DNA from: Halichoerus grypus
Lineage: Eukaryota; Chordata; Mammalia; Carnivora; Phocidae
Direction of reading: 5' to 3'
DNA length: 64,000 bases
NCBI RefSeq assembly: GCF_964656455.1
Contig: NC_135712.1
Span: forward strand, 71,925,239-71,989,238
Shown: one piece after another, positions 22,984-32,837 of the stretch
Layout of the letters: the number at the start of each line of letters is the position of its first letter
Numbering within the stretch: position 1 is the first letter of the stretch
The notes under the pieces: model-generated
Told to the model about the DNA's origin: nothing
The model's input: the letters and a program-made list of their open reading frames with translations, nothing else
Databases searched by the model: none
Made by a program: the position numbers and the translations under genes

Positions 22984-23319
22984 GCTGAGAAATCTGTTCA
23001 CAAAAATTCGTGCTTCCGTTCCATACTGTGGACTTGCTACTGGGAGGCGACCACTCAGCCAGGGATGACACTCCCCAGCTTCCTCTGCGCTCAGCTATGG
23101 CCATGTCACCGGCTCTCCCTAACGGAGTGCGAGTGGAAATCGTGGGTGACACCTCTGGGCTGAGGCTTTAGAAGTTGATAGGGCTTCTCAGCTGGGGAGA
23201 AGTGATGGGGTGGGTCCTGGGGGATGGTGAAACCACAAGATCCGATGAGCATGAGTTCCTGGTCACCATGTGGGAACTTGCCCACCAGTAAGAAATGCCA
23301 GCATCGGAACATCACAATG

Positions 23320-23540
23320 TGATAAATAAACTTCCTTTTTTTTTTTTTAGATTTTATTTATTTGTCAGAGAGAGAGAGTGCGCACGGCAGGGGGAGTGGC
23401 AGGCAGAGGGAGAGGGAGAAGCAGGCTCCCCGCTGAGCAGGGAGCCCGATGTGGGGCTCGATCCCAGGACCCCGGGATCATGACCTGCGCCGAAGGCAGA
23501 CGCTTAAAGACTGAGCTATCCAGGCATCCTGATAAATAAA
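23320..23540 (-). repeat. Can-SINE with target-site duplication (right arm)
   Basis: This is the inverted copy of the left-arm SINE. The SINE body lies at 23336-23529, with the 11-bp duplication tgataaataaa (plus-strand reading) at 23320-23330 and 23530-23540. The 13-base homopolymer tail is the same length in both arms, which is notable because such runs mutate fast. Confidence 0.95.
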
Positions 23541-23607
23541 TTTATATGTGTGTTGAAACTTCGCAAGTTTGGGATATGTTTATTAGAGCAGGTCACTACT
23601 GCAGGAG

Positions 23608-23943
23608 CTCACAATTATAAATTACTGTTTCAAGCACGTCACGTATATTAGCCCACTTCATCCTCCCTACACCGCACAAGGGAGTACTATTTATTAGCCT
23701 CACTTTAACAGAGGAGGAAGCTGGGACTCAGAGGGGTGAGGCGACTCTCCCAAGGCTGCATGTCTAGAATCAAGCGGGGCTATGCTTTGACCGGGAGAAT
23801 CATGTCCCGACCAGGGCACCCGGCACCTGGTCCCTGCCCTGTCACTGACTCACTGTGGAATCTCAGAAGAATGAGCCCCTTCTCTCTCTGGCTCCCTGTT
23901 CTCTCACTTAGAAGATGGATGGGGAGTGAGGAGGCTGAACTCT
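23608..23943. repeat. MIR fragments in right arm
   Basis: These are inverted copies of the two MIR-like pieces of the left arm: 23608-23758 on the minus strand and 23818-23943 on the plus strand. Confidence 0.5.
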
Positions 23944-24399
23944 GAGTTCTCTTCCTTAGCTGGGTGTCTTATGATTCGCAGGTTTAAAATGGAGACATTG
24001 GAAAAGGTGAGTCAAGCCATGAAGGACTCACAGCAGAGCAGGAATGAAAGCCTCTATTTTCAAGCCCCTGGAGACCTGCTCCGGTCTCCCAGCTCTGGCG
24101 TGTAGTCAGCGGGGACACTGCCCATGCGGGGCTGCCTTGGCAAGCCCGGGGCTGCCGCTGCTGTGATTCAGAAGACAGGAGCGCAGGTGTATGGCGCCGG
24201 CAGGAGGATGTCTGGCGAGTGCCTCCCAGGCCCAGCGTGCCCCTCCTCAGCGCTCCTGCAAAGTCCTTCCCAGCCTGGGCCCTGCTCCTATTGGCTGGGG
24301 AGGCCCTAATGGAGGGGCTGCAGGGTCAAGGCAGTGCCCTCGGGTGAGGGAGTTGCAGACAACAGCCCAAGGAAGCAGGGAGGGCAGGCAATATACTGC

Positions 24400-24500
24400 C
24401 TTTCCCCCTGATGTGGCAAACACGGAAGCAAAAGCCCAGAGAGGCCAAATGACTCACCCCAAATCGTCCCGTAAGTTGGGGGCCAGACCTAGGGCCCAGC
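24400..24500 (-). repeat. MIR fragment
   Basis: A short reversed MIR segment: 'aaagcccagagaggccaaatgac' and 'gtaagttgggggccaga'. Confidence 0.45.
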
Positions 24501-24774
24501 TTTGGCTGCTAGCTCAGGGCTGTCTTCCATCATCACACCATCTGCTGGGTTTGGGCTGGGGTTGGCAAATTGGTGCCATCTAACTGTGTTTTTGTTCAAG
24601 TTTCCAGTGCAGGGAAGGATTTTGCAAATATAGCTGGAGAGAATGGCTCTGTAGGCCTGGTGACCCCAGGGCCTTCAGTTGCCCTGTCCCTCCTGTGAAG
24701 GCCTTGCAGAAACCCTGTCAACTGACGTTAGGGATGGTGGCTGCAAGGCCTCTGCCTTCTGCCAGTCTCTGTTC

Positions 24775-24925
24775 AGTCAGACCCTGACATGCTGGAAGCA
24801 GATCCGGGCTCTGCTCCTGACCTAGAGAGTCACCAGCTCTGCGATGCTGTGAGGAGCCTCCATTTCCTTATCTTGGGGGGTCTGGGGGGTAGAATAAGTG
24901 GTCTCTAAGGTCCCTGTGATCCTGT
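24775..24925 (+). repeat. MIR SINE fragment
   Basis: Forward MIR order is visible: 'gatccgggctctgctcctgac', 'tcaccagctctgcgatgctgtga', 'ctccatttccttatctt' and 'taagtggtctctaaggtccc'. Confidence 0.6.
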
Positions 24926-25444
24926 TCCTGAAGGAAGGGGAAAGATATTCTGGATTTGAATTGTTTTCATCTTAGCAAACTTTGAAGTCCAACATTCCCA
25001 AAAGGAGCCTGACAGGGATAGAAGGGATACGAATATGATCCTGTAATTACATAACACATACAGGAGGGAGAAAAACTGTCCTAGACCCCAGGATGGAAGT
25101 TGAGCTGTATTCCTGACTCCTGTATTTCTTGGTTTCCTCTCAGATTTTGCTTCTTTAACTTGCTTCTGGCTCAGCCATGGCTGACTGAGCATCTGGGCCC
25201 TTCACCAGGCACATTCAGAAACAGGATCTCAGGAGGCTCCCTTCGTGTTCTGGTTAGCTTTGTTCTCCAGAACCCCTTTGCTTCTGTCCAGAGGGACATG
25301 TAAACTGGATCCCAGTAGCCACAGGCTGTCATGTGGTGGAGACTTAGCACAGGGGGGTACTGTACCTGGGGAGGAATTTGACTAGACGAGGTCCTGAGTC
25401 ACATGGACTCTAGACGACTCAGATCTGAGGAGCTTTGCCTCAGC

Positions 25445-25870
25445 CATATTAGTCAGGATCTTCCTGTTGAATGTGACAGAAACCCAACTCACACTTGCTT
25501 AAAAACAAAGGGGAATTCTTGGCTCAGGAAATTGGGAAAGACAGGGTGGAGCGGACATTGGGCAGGACTGGCTGGAGGGCTCAGCCATGTTGTCAGCTCT
25601 CTTTGGCCAATGCTCAATTATTTCTCTCCTTGTGACTTGTCTTCATTCTTTTCTACTGTGGGTAGGGATATTTGGGGGCGGGGGGAGAGGCAGGCTGCAG
25701 AGAGCCTAGTCCGATTCACCCCAGTGAAGGCCCTGGAAGAAAGAGACCTCAGTGTATACAAGTCCCAGGGAAGCCTCTAATTGGCTGCCTTAGACCACGA
25801 GCCCACCTGTGGGACCAACACCATATCCAGGCCAGGTTAGCACCACGGGGACTGCCGCTGGCAGTCAAAT
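25445..25870 (+). repeat. Possible ancient repeat, family unresolved
   Basis: The stretch 'gtgacagaaacccaactcac' to 'cttgcttaaaaacaaaggggaattcttggctca' resembles a common ancient mammalian repeat that I cannot name. A 125-codon open frame at 25403-25780 lies over it and is probably incidental. Confidence 0.35.
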
Positions 25871-26460
25871 AGAATCATAGGGAATGGGTCCCGTGGGAGG
25901 AGCAGTTTTGTAAATGAGGGGGGATATTGTTACCAGGGAGAGGGTCAGAGGGATATCGTGGGCGAGACCAAAACAACAGGTATCCGCTAAAGATACTGTA
26001 CCAGGCAGTGTCCAGAAAGGGGAACAGAGATCATTTACTAGAGAGGCCTGTTAGGTGTAGAGCTGTTCACCAGGTGACGGGGCACCCCCACGGTGGAACG
26101 GAGGCAGAAAGCGGCCGCCATTCCTGTGGCTGTGGGAGCAAAGGGGAAACTGAGAAACCCGGAGGAGGCGGCCTGCAGAGCTGAAACTCAGCTTGGAGGA
26201 GGGCGGACGCAGGTGCCAGGGACCCAGCCCTCCGAGCAGGGGGTGGCAGCCAGCTGTTGACAGTGTCTCTTGGGGGGCAGGGCGGGGTGAAACTGGTTCC
26301 GGCCAGGGTTGGAAAAGCTGCAAACAGGATTCAGCCGCTGCTTGGGACTGCCAGGGGCCCGGGAGAAGAACGGTTGCTGGGAAGGCACACGCAGAAACAG
26401 GAAGCCCACAGGAAGCAGAGGGGGAACAAACAGGAAAGAGTGAGGGGTCTCCCCAGCTCC

Positions 26461-26765
26461 AGGCGGGCGTCGCCCTCTAGCGCCCCCTGTCGGCGGAGCC
26501 CGGCAGAGCCAGCGGCCATGGGGCCTGCGGGTGCACAGGGTCACACCTGACCCGCGGCTGGCTTCCTCGCGGGGCCCGGCGCCGTGCCTTCCCGGGCAGA
26601 GCGGCTCTAGCAAGCGGGTATTATGCCGAAATGAGCCGGATGGCAGGAGGCTGCCTAGGGCAAGGGTGTCCTGGGCAACTCCACAGCCCTCCCTGCCCAG
26701 CCCTCGGAGCTCCTGTCTTCCCCGGGGCGCGCGGCTGGGGGGAGGGAAGGGTTGATTCTCGGCTC
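26461..26765. promoter_or_regulatory. Small CpG-rich cluster
   Basis: By hand count, 26461-26640 has 20 CpG dinucleotides in 180 bp, with further CpGs at 26701-26765. Most of the window is CpG-poor, as expected for methylated mammalian DNA. The cluster is shorter than a classical CpG island, but its density suggests low germline methylation or a regulatory element. It contains the CTCF-like motif at 26478-26494. Open frames over it (233 codons on the minus strand, 95-97 on the plus) have no recognised homology and are probably products of the G+C richness. A first exon of an unknown transcript is possible. Confidence 0.55.
26476..26496 (-). promoter_or_regulatory. CTCF-like binding motif
   Basis: The plus-strand sequence tagcgccccctgtcggc (26478-26494) matches the reverse complement of the canonical CTCF core motif over the 12-base part tagcgccccctg, with partial agreement after it. 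CTCF is the zinc-finger insulator and loop-anchor protein. The match is seen directly; binding is inferred. The motif points along the minus strand. Confidence 0.6.
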
Positions 26766-26904
26766 TTCCTGGAGCCCTGAGTGGGGCCAGCAGCAAGGGA
26801 GTGTGGGACATTGGACTGTGAGCTGCCCGAGGCAGGGTCGGCCTAGGCCGGGTTGATGTGCCCACACCCCTCTCCTCATCTTCACCCACTATCTGATAAG
26901 GTCA

Positions 26905-26978
26905 ACAGTCAGGTCCCAGACCCACCACTTTAGGCACATTATTGGACCATTCTGAGCCTCAGTTTCCCCAGAATACCC
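26905..26978 (+). repeat. MIR fragment
   Basis: A short forward MIR piece: 'cccacc..ctttaggcacattattggacc' then 'ctgagcctcagtttcccc'. Confidence 0.5.
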
Positions 26979-27289
26979 CCCTCAGTCCCTTAGTCCCAGT
27001 TCCAGGAGACAGGAAGAGACCTTCAGTCCCCCCTATGCCATGTCCGTTCCCTCCAGCTGCTCCGTACAGGACTGATAATCTAGCATCATAGTTCATCATA
27101 ATTATACTTTGAAAGGCTGCCTGACCCGGAAAAAAGGAAGACCCAGGACAACTGGGACTTGCTGGGTGGAGTGGTAGGACCATGGCAGGATGATGCAGGA
27201 TCTCATGATGTGAAGAGGGGGCGTGGGAGTGAGGAGGCTGCGAGCAGGGAGAAGGGGCTCTGCCCCAGCCTGAAGAAAGCCGAACATAT

Positions 27290-27345
27290 GAGCTCCATCC
27301 TCCAGCTCTCAGTGAGCTCCATCCTCCAGCTCTCAGTGAACTCCA
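27290..27345 (+). repeat. 24-bp tandem repeat, about 2.3 copies
   Basis: The 24-bp unit at 27290-27313 ('gagctccatcct..ctctcagt') is repeated exactly at 27314-27337 and then begins a third time. Confidence 0.9.
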
Positions 27346-27539
27346 GAGCAGCTGAGTATGCGAGCAGGACTCTGCAGGGGAAGGCCTGAGCCTCCCAGCC
27401 TCCAGCTGCTTCAGGGCAGAACAGCAGGGGGACAGGCCCCAGGCGGCCAAGGGACCCGCAGAGACTTAATGCAGCCCTGTGTTCAATACAGAGAGAGCGC
27501 TCCAACACTAAATGGTACCTTTGAGCTCCATTCTGGTGC

Positions 27540-27665
27540 TTACCATGTTTTGGCCTGGATTAAAGGTTTTTATTGTGCAAGTTTATCTCCCTCATTAACC
27601 TTGAGTTCTTTCAAGGTAGGGGCCATGTCTCATTTTTCCCTGGTGGTGCTGTGCCCAGGGAATTT
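27540..27665 (+). repeat. L2 fragment
   Basis: The segment 'ccttgagttctttcaaggtaggg', 'gccatgtctcattttt' and 'ggtgctgtgccca' resembles the L2 3' end. It is short and diverged. Confidence 0.45.
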
Positions 27666-28036
27666 GTGGGGTGTATCTGGAAACCACGGTCAAGGCAGGG
27701 TGAGTGTTAGGGGAGTCCGCGGTGGCAGCGTGGCCTGGGTCACGGGGGAGCCGCTGGTCTGTGAGCAGAGCAAGGTGGCAGCATGAGTGATGGCAGACGT
27801 GCCGTTACGCAGTGAGAGGTCCTGGTAGACAGGTGGGAGATCAAAGCACTGCGCCCGCCCTCTTTCCCAGCCAGGGAAGATCAACAAAGAGCCCAGTGCC
27901 CCCCAAGGGAGGTTAATTGGGTCCTGCGGACTGATGGGGTTCCTGGACCCACTTGGCATCCTCCCAGCCAAGGAGCACCTGCTTCCTCAAGAATTGAATT
28001 TTCCCTTGTTGAATGTAGCCCTTAGGTGAGGAATGG

Positions 28037-28086
28037 TTCTTTTTTTTCTTTCTTTCTTGTTTTCTTTCTTGTTTTCTTTCTTGTTT

Positions 28087-28141
<55 letters not shown>

Positions 28142-28241
28142 CTTTCTTTCTTTCTTTCTTTCTTTCTTCTTTCTTTCTCTTTCTTTCTTTCTTCTTTCCT
28201 TCCTTCCTTCCCTTCTTTCTTTTCTCTTTCTTTCTTTTTCT
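28037..28241 (+). repeat. (TTTC)n microsatellite with (TTTCTTTCTTG) start
   Basis: About 200 bp is almost pure pyrimidine on the plus strand. It begins with a few units of a TTTCTTTCTTG-type pattern, passes through an uninterrupted TTTC run of about 55 bp near 28085-28140, and ends in TTCC and mixed units. The 93-codon frame over it is purely compositional. Confidence 0.95.
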
Positions 28242-28689
28242 ATTCTGATTTGCAATGAGTCAATCTTAAAGGAAGATTCCAGGGCCTGGCAACTTTTAAG
28301 AAACTAGGGCTGGGGTGGGAAATGATAGTTAGCCCAGTTAGCACCTGACTCCCTCTGACTGCTCGCCTGTCCATCCACCCACCCCGCTCAGTACTGGCGG
28401 AGAAGTAAGCTAAAGCTACTAAAATCCAAACTGGATTAAAGTATGCAGTGGTTAAGAAGTTACAAATCCTTCTCCATCCCACTGAAGATGAGCTTTCTCA
28501 AGCCTCGTGCAAAGAGAAATGGAATCATTACAAAAATCATGAGAAAATATATAACTAATATATTATTTTCTCAGAGATTTTAAAAGCATGTTTACACGTT
28601 TAGAGTAATACAGTGTTAAGGGTTTTATAAAACATGCACAGACAGATATGAGAGAGAGGGAAAGATGGGGGGCAATTTTCAGAGCAGAA

Positions 28690-28805
28690 AGAACCCCCTA
28701 GAGATCATTCAGCACCTCTGGTTTTATGGCCCAAGAAAGTGAGGCTCAGAAAGGGAGAGAGGCTTATCTAAAGTCACACAGCTGACTAGTAGGTCAGTCC
28801 AGTAG
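28690..28805 (-). repeat. MIR fragment
   Basis: Reverse MIR wording: 'ttttatggcccaagaaagtgagg', 'ctcagaaagggagaga' and 'ctaaagtcacacagctgac'. It is followed by a short local duplication of 'agtaggtcag' (about 28790-28810). Confidence 0.65.
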
Positions 28806-30179
28806 GTCAGCGGAGGCCAGGTCTCTCAAGTCTTAGGTTAAGACTTGTCCTACTTGGCGTGGAGGTATCCGACCAGCTGTGGAAGTGGGGATTGTTGAGG
28901 GGGCCTGGGGAATAGTGATCCTGGAAGATTCCCTGGGCCTGAACCTGAGGGAAGGGGGAGCAACTGGATAAGAGGTACAGAAGGGTGAAGGCACAGCAGG
29001 AACCAGGGAACGTCTGACTCGTAGAAGCAGAGGTTCCAGCTCTCAGCTACCCCTTTAGCATAACCAGGAAAGGGGGACATGAGTTCCCCTGGGCCTTGAA
29101 TGTCTGATGACAGGAAGTGACGGGGGACCCAGGTGCCTGCACTCGTTAATGAAGAACGTGCTTTAATAAAGAACATGGGGCTGAAGGGGAAATTATCACT
29201 CTTGTGCAGCCTGTTACCTACTTCCATCTTAGCGTCTAGAACAGGCTGCAGCCCTTTCTGTGTTTCTGGATTCATCTCCTGCACTAGATCAGGAGCTCTT
29301 TCAGGTTGGAGGGGGTGTGCGTGTCGCAAGGGGAGAGGTCGACCCCAGCTAGGAGGGCATCGTGTCACTGGCCCTGTGCAGACTTGCTGAGCGCGGCGAC
29401 AGGAAGAAGCCGATTGACTTTTGGTCAGTTCTGCCACTGTTTTAAGTTCTCTGCAGACAGTGCACCTCCTTCCTTTAGTACCCATGGGGCCTCCTCTCAC
29501 TGCCCCAGAACCCCCTGGACAGATCTCCGTGTGGTGGTCTGCTGACTGTAGGGCTGGGTCCCATGGCCACCCCTGGGCGAAGGGTAGCTGGGACAGCAGG
29601 TATTTCTCATGCCCAGCCTCTTCAGTGGACAGTGGCAAGGGAGGGGACTGCCAGGTTGCCGTGTCCTTCAGCCCTGTCCCCCCACAGGTGGAGCATCAGC
29701 CCTAGCAGCTGGAAGTCCGGGCCCAGCTGTGACCCAGCCTCTTGAGAGTTTTCACCATCAGTGGAGACCCCTGGCGCCTACCAGAGCCAGCTGCACTGGA
29801 CAGCTGTTGCCAGTACCCCCCCAATAGAGTCAAGGGGTGCGGGTGCTGGGGAGGTGGGCCCCACGGAGGTGAGGTGTGAAGTCATGTTTTCTGGATGGGC
29901 TCTGAATGGAGGCTCTGAATGATTCTGGAGGTGAATCCGTCTAATGGGTGGTAATCCAAACTTAAATTCAAAATGTTTGAAAGAGGTCAAGATGAGCCTA
30001 AAAATCTCGTCCAAAATATCAGTAACCACCAAAAAGTTCCAATGGAAAAGTTGGTATTTCGTTGCTGCTGTTGAAATGTACTTTTCTATGTACCTTATCA
30101 CCAGTTACTAGAACCTCACTTTCCCATTCGCAATGCTAAATATGCCTGTTGAGCATTCCAGTAAGTAAATTAAATAAAT
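28806..30179. other. Non-coding stretch, no gene recognised
   Basis: The longest open frame of the window (262 codons, minus strand, 28850-29638) lies here. Its translation has no motif I recognise, and it is overlapped by several frames on the other strand. I do not call it a gene. Confidence 0.45.
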
Positions 30180-30248
30180 TTGGCGAAGGATTTGCTCGGC
30201 AAGTTGCGTTCTGCAAATTGGCTCTCTGTGAACTGGCATCTTCTCGGT
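30180..30248 (+). repeat. Degenerate ~15-bp tandem units, possible old DNA element
   Basis: Four imperfect units of roughly 14-17 bp follow one another: 'ttggcgaaggatttgctcg', 'gcaagttgcgttct', 'gcaaattggctctct' and 'gtgaactggcatcttct', then 'cgg'. The shared pattern is (g)c(a/g)a(a/g)ttgg(c)(n)ttct. It resembles the terminal region of an ancient DNA-transposon-like repeat, but I cannot name the family. Confidence 0.45.
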
Positions 30249-31714
30249 CACCTAGACTCACCTTCTGGATTGGGGGGTGGGGACTGGATTTACTGAGTCA
30301 GGGTCCCCAGGGGTGAGGGCAGACACTGTGTCTAGGGAGTGGAGGGGTGACCGAGGGCCGAGATGGGCCTCGTGCTGTTGCAGCTGCCAGGCCGAGGTGA
30401 ACTTGCCATTTACCTTCCCAAGGCTCTCATTGGAGAAACTCACAATAGGAGACATTTTGGTGATGCTTGTCCTTGAAGCACCAGCAGCTGGGAAGCGTTC
30501 GGAACCCTGAGGGTCTTTTCCTTCTCTGGGAAGAAAAGGACTGATGCTTAAGAAACTCAGTGAAGACTATTTGTAAAGGTGTGGAGGACTGAGTGTGGGC
30601 GAGACATCTAGGTACTAGCAAAGGCCAGAGCAGAAGGAGGGGAGGCAGCCACGCCCATTTGCTGTGGCTGGTCTGGGGGACGGGAAGGTGTGAGGCTGTG
30701 GAACCTGCTGCTAAGGAGGACCCTGGGAGCAGCAGTGGATGGGTGGAGGAAAGGGGGTCATGAAGCAGGCAAACCCCGACTTTATACAGCATATCCAAAG
30801 GACGCGATTACATCCGGTCCTTGTAGAATCTCAATACAAAGATACTGTCACGCCTGTTTAGTTCGCACACGATCACAGAATGTTAGGTGTGCGTGGGAGC
30901 GGGCCAGCTGGGGTGCAGTTGTGAGTCAGAGGATACTCGGCCAGTTTTAGAGCATTGCTAAATGGACCCATTTCTAAAAACAAAATCCATATTTGTTGAT
31001 TGATTTGATGGTTAATTACAGTGTTGCCTGCCCATCTGCACAACTGCTTGAGTACAACATAAGATGTACTTAATCATTGTTGACATTTTTCTAAGTGTAG
31101 TGTTGGCAGAGGTTAGAAGTTTTATAAATATTTTTTTGTGGGTAAGAGGATTCTTCAGGCGGGCGATGGGGAGTGGTTTACAGTGTTAAGAATCGACGAG
31201 CAGGGTTAGGGTGTGCTCTCATGGGCTAGGAAGGATTTTATTAAATGGCTATGTCTCAGGAGTTGGAGCAGATGGGGGGCCCTTGAGAGGGGCTCGCGGT
31301 GGTGTGTGGGTGTCCGTGGCCACTGTGTCTTGGCCAGGCCTGAGACCCTGACTGGTTCAGATGTCTCTCACCCTTGGCTCTTGCCCTGGCTCCTTGTGGT
31401 GTCTTTTCATGACTTCCCTCAGCCAGGGCACTAACCAGGAAGCACCCATTTACCCTAGCCCCTCCCCAAAAAGGGAAACCTCCAGAACATCTCAGCAACA
31501 TATATGGGCAATAAATAGGTCTGATCTTATTTTAACAATTTCATATCGAGCAGGAAATGCTAGTTTTGTGGAGAAACACACCACACTGGAAAAAACGGTG
31601 TTCTTAAATATACAGATTGGCTCAGAGAGTGGTTGTTGGCCAGTTTTAGAGCACAGTGGGATTTATTGGGTTCCCAAAATAGAGAGGAAACGTGTTGACT
31701 GTCAGTGGGCATAT
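30249..31714. other. Non-coding stretch, no gene recognised
   Basis: No gene or confidently named repeat. It is A/T-rich from about 30950 to 31135. Confidence 0.5.
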
Positions 31715-31960
31715 TATCTATCTGTTGCTGCTTAACAAATCACCTAAACCTTAGGGGCTTAAGACATCAGTAATCACTTAATGTCTCTCGGGTTTTCTCT
31801 GGGTCAGGAAACCAGGAGCAGGTTGGCTGGGCAGTTGGGGCTCAGGGACTCTCCTGAGGTTGCAGTCAGATGTCAGGCAGGGCCGCCGTCATCAGAAGGC
31901 TTGTCTGAGGCCAGGGGCTCTGCTTCCTGCTTTGGCGCCTGCAGGGGTTTCTCGGACAAC
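31715..31960 (+). repeat. Ancient interspersed repeat, family unresolved
   Basis: The opening 'tatctgttgctgcttaacaaatcac' and 'cctaaaccttaggggcttaagaca' is followed by 'gggttttctctgggtcagg', 'ctcctgaggttgcagtcagatgt' and 'catcagaaggcttgtctgaggcc'. This is a widespread old mammalian repeat; related copies are at 20945-21325 and 61270-61600. Confidence 0.55.
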
Positions 31961-32820
31961 TAGCATATTTTGCTGGGGTCAGTCAGGGCCCAGCATCTGT
32001 TTCAGCTTCTCACACATCAGCGCATCCCAGGTGGTTGTCATCTACTATAGTGTAAGTGTTCTCTTGCACGGGAGTTAATGATAAAGGAGACATGCTCAGG
32101 AAAAGAAACATCATCTTTGACTTGTCAAACTTCTTAACTGCAACAGTGGAAAGCCATTCTGCTCATTTAAGCCCCAAAGAAACTCAGGAGCTTAGAGAAC
32201 AGTCTGGAACAGACGAAGACAAGGAGTGGTCAGTTTCACAGCCAAACTGCAGCCCAGAACCAGGCTGGGGAAGAGGCTGTTGTCACATCTGACAGGAAGC
32301 ACAAAACCACGCTGGTGTCCCTGTCGCCCCACGGCCATTGCCATCCCAGGACACCAAGCACTCATTGCTGTCGTCCCTGCTGCCCCCACCCCCTTCCTGG
32401 GCACTGGATGTCATGGCCACAGACTCTGCCTTTGCCGGGATGCTTTTTCTGTTGACCCACCTGTTTTTCATCATGAGACCCTGGCTCGTGTCTGGGGCAG
32501 GCAAACCTGATTGGCTGAGTCCAAACCATGTGCTCCTGTCCTAGCTGGAAGGGAGGCCGGAAAAACACAAATCTGGACTTTTTGGCTCCACAGTAGGAGG
32601 AAGGCTCTGCTTCCTGTCAAGATTCATAAGGTGGTAAATTCACAAGCATGGAAAGGGTTCCAGATGCTGGGCCCTTAATACAATAACAACAACAACAAAC
32701 AGACAAATGTTTTCTACATTTCCTGCCTGAAGACATTTTTTAAAAAAAACAAAAACCTGGAAAGCATGTGAAAAATTGACCTGCGCTGCTGTGTCAAAAG
32801 ATCAAAGGAATGTCTACGGA
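31961..32820. other. Non-coding stretch, no gene recognised
   Basis: No gene is recognised. A short CAA run lies at about 32680-32705. Confidence 0.5.
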
Positions 32821-32837
32821 AAAATCCAATGAAAAGT

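Larger units (their letters stand above)
22292..23994 (-). repeat. Right arm of near-perfect 1.7-kb inverted repeat
   Basis: This is the reverse complement of 19936-21629. It is 9 bp longer overall, accounted for by +10 in the discordant patch (22377-22422), +2 at 23969-23970, and -3 in the tail run (8 T rather than 11). Beyond 23994 the flank ('acattggaaaagg') has no counterpart beside the left arm. I find no target-site duplication around either arm, so a retrotransposed origin is not supported. Confidence 0.95.

Noticed and set aside
19936..23994. Reading the inverted repeat as an insertion sequence or composite transposon
   Set aside because: No transposase frame lies between or within the arms, there is no target-site duplication, and the arms are made of ordinary mammalian repeats.
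26188..26889. 233-codon minus-strand frame over the CpG cluster
   Set aside because: The Arg/Pro/Gly-rich translation is what G+C-rich DNA gives. I recognise no motif, and there are competing plus-strand frames.
28022..28307. Lys/Arg/Glu-rich and Phe/Leu-rich frames
   Set aside because: These are six-frame translations of the TTTC microsatellite.
28850..29638. Longest open frame, 262 codons on the minus strand
   Set aside because: No recognisable domain; low-complexity Pro/Ser/Gly/Leu composition; overlapped by several frames on the plus strand. Length is compatible with chance in a 64-kb window.
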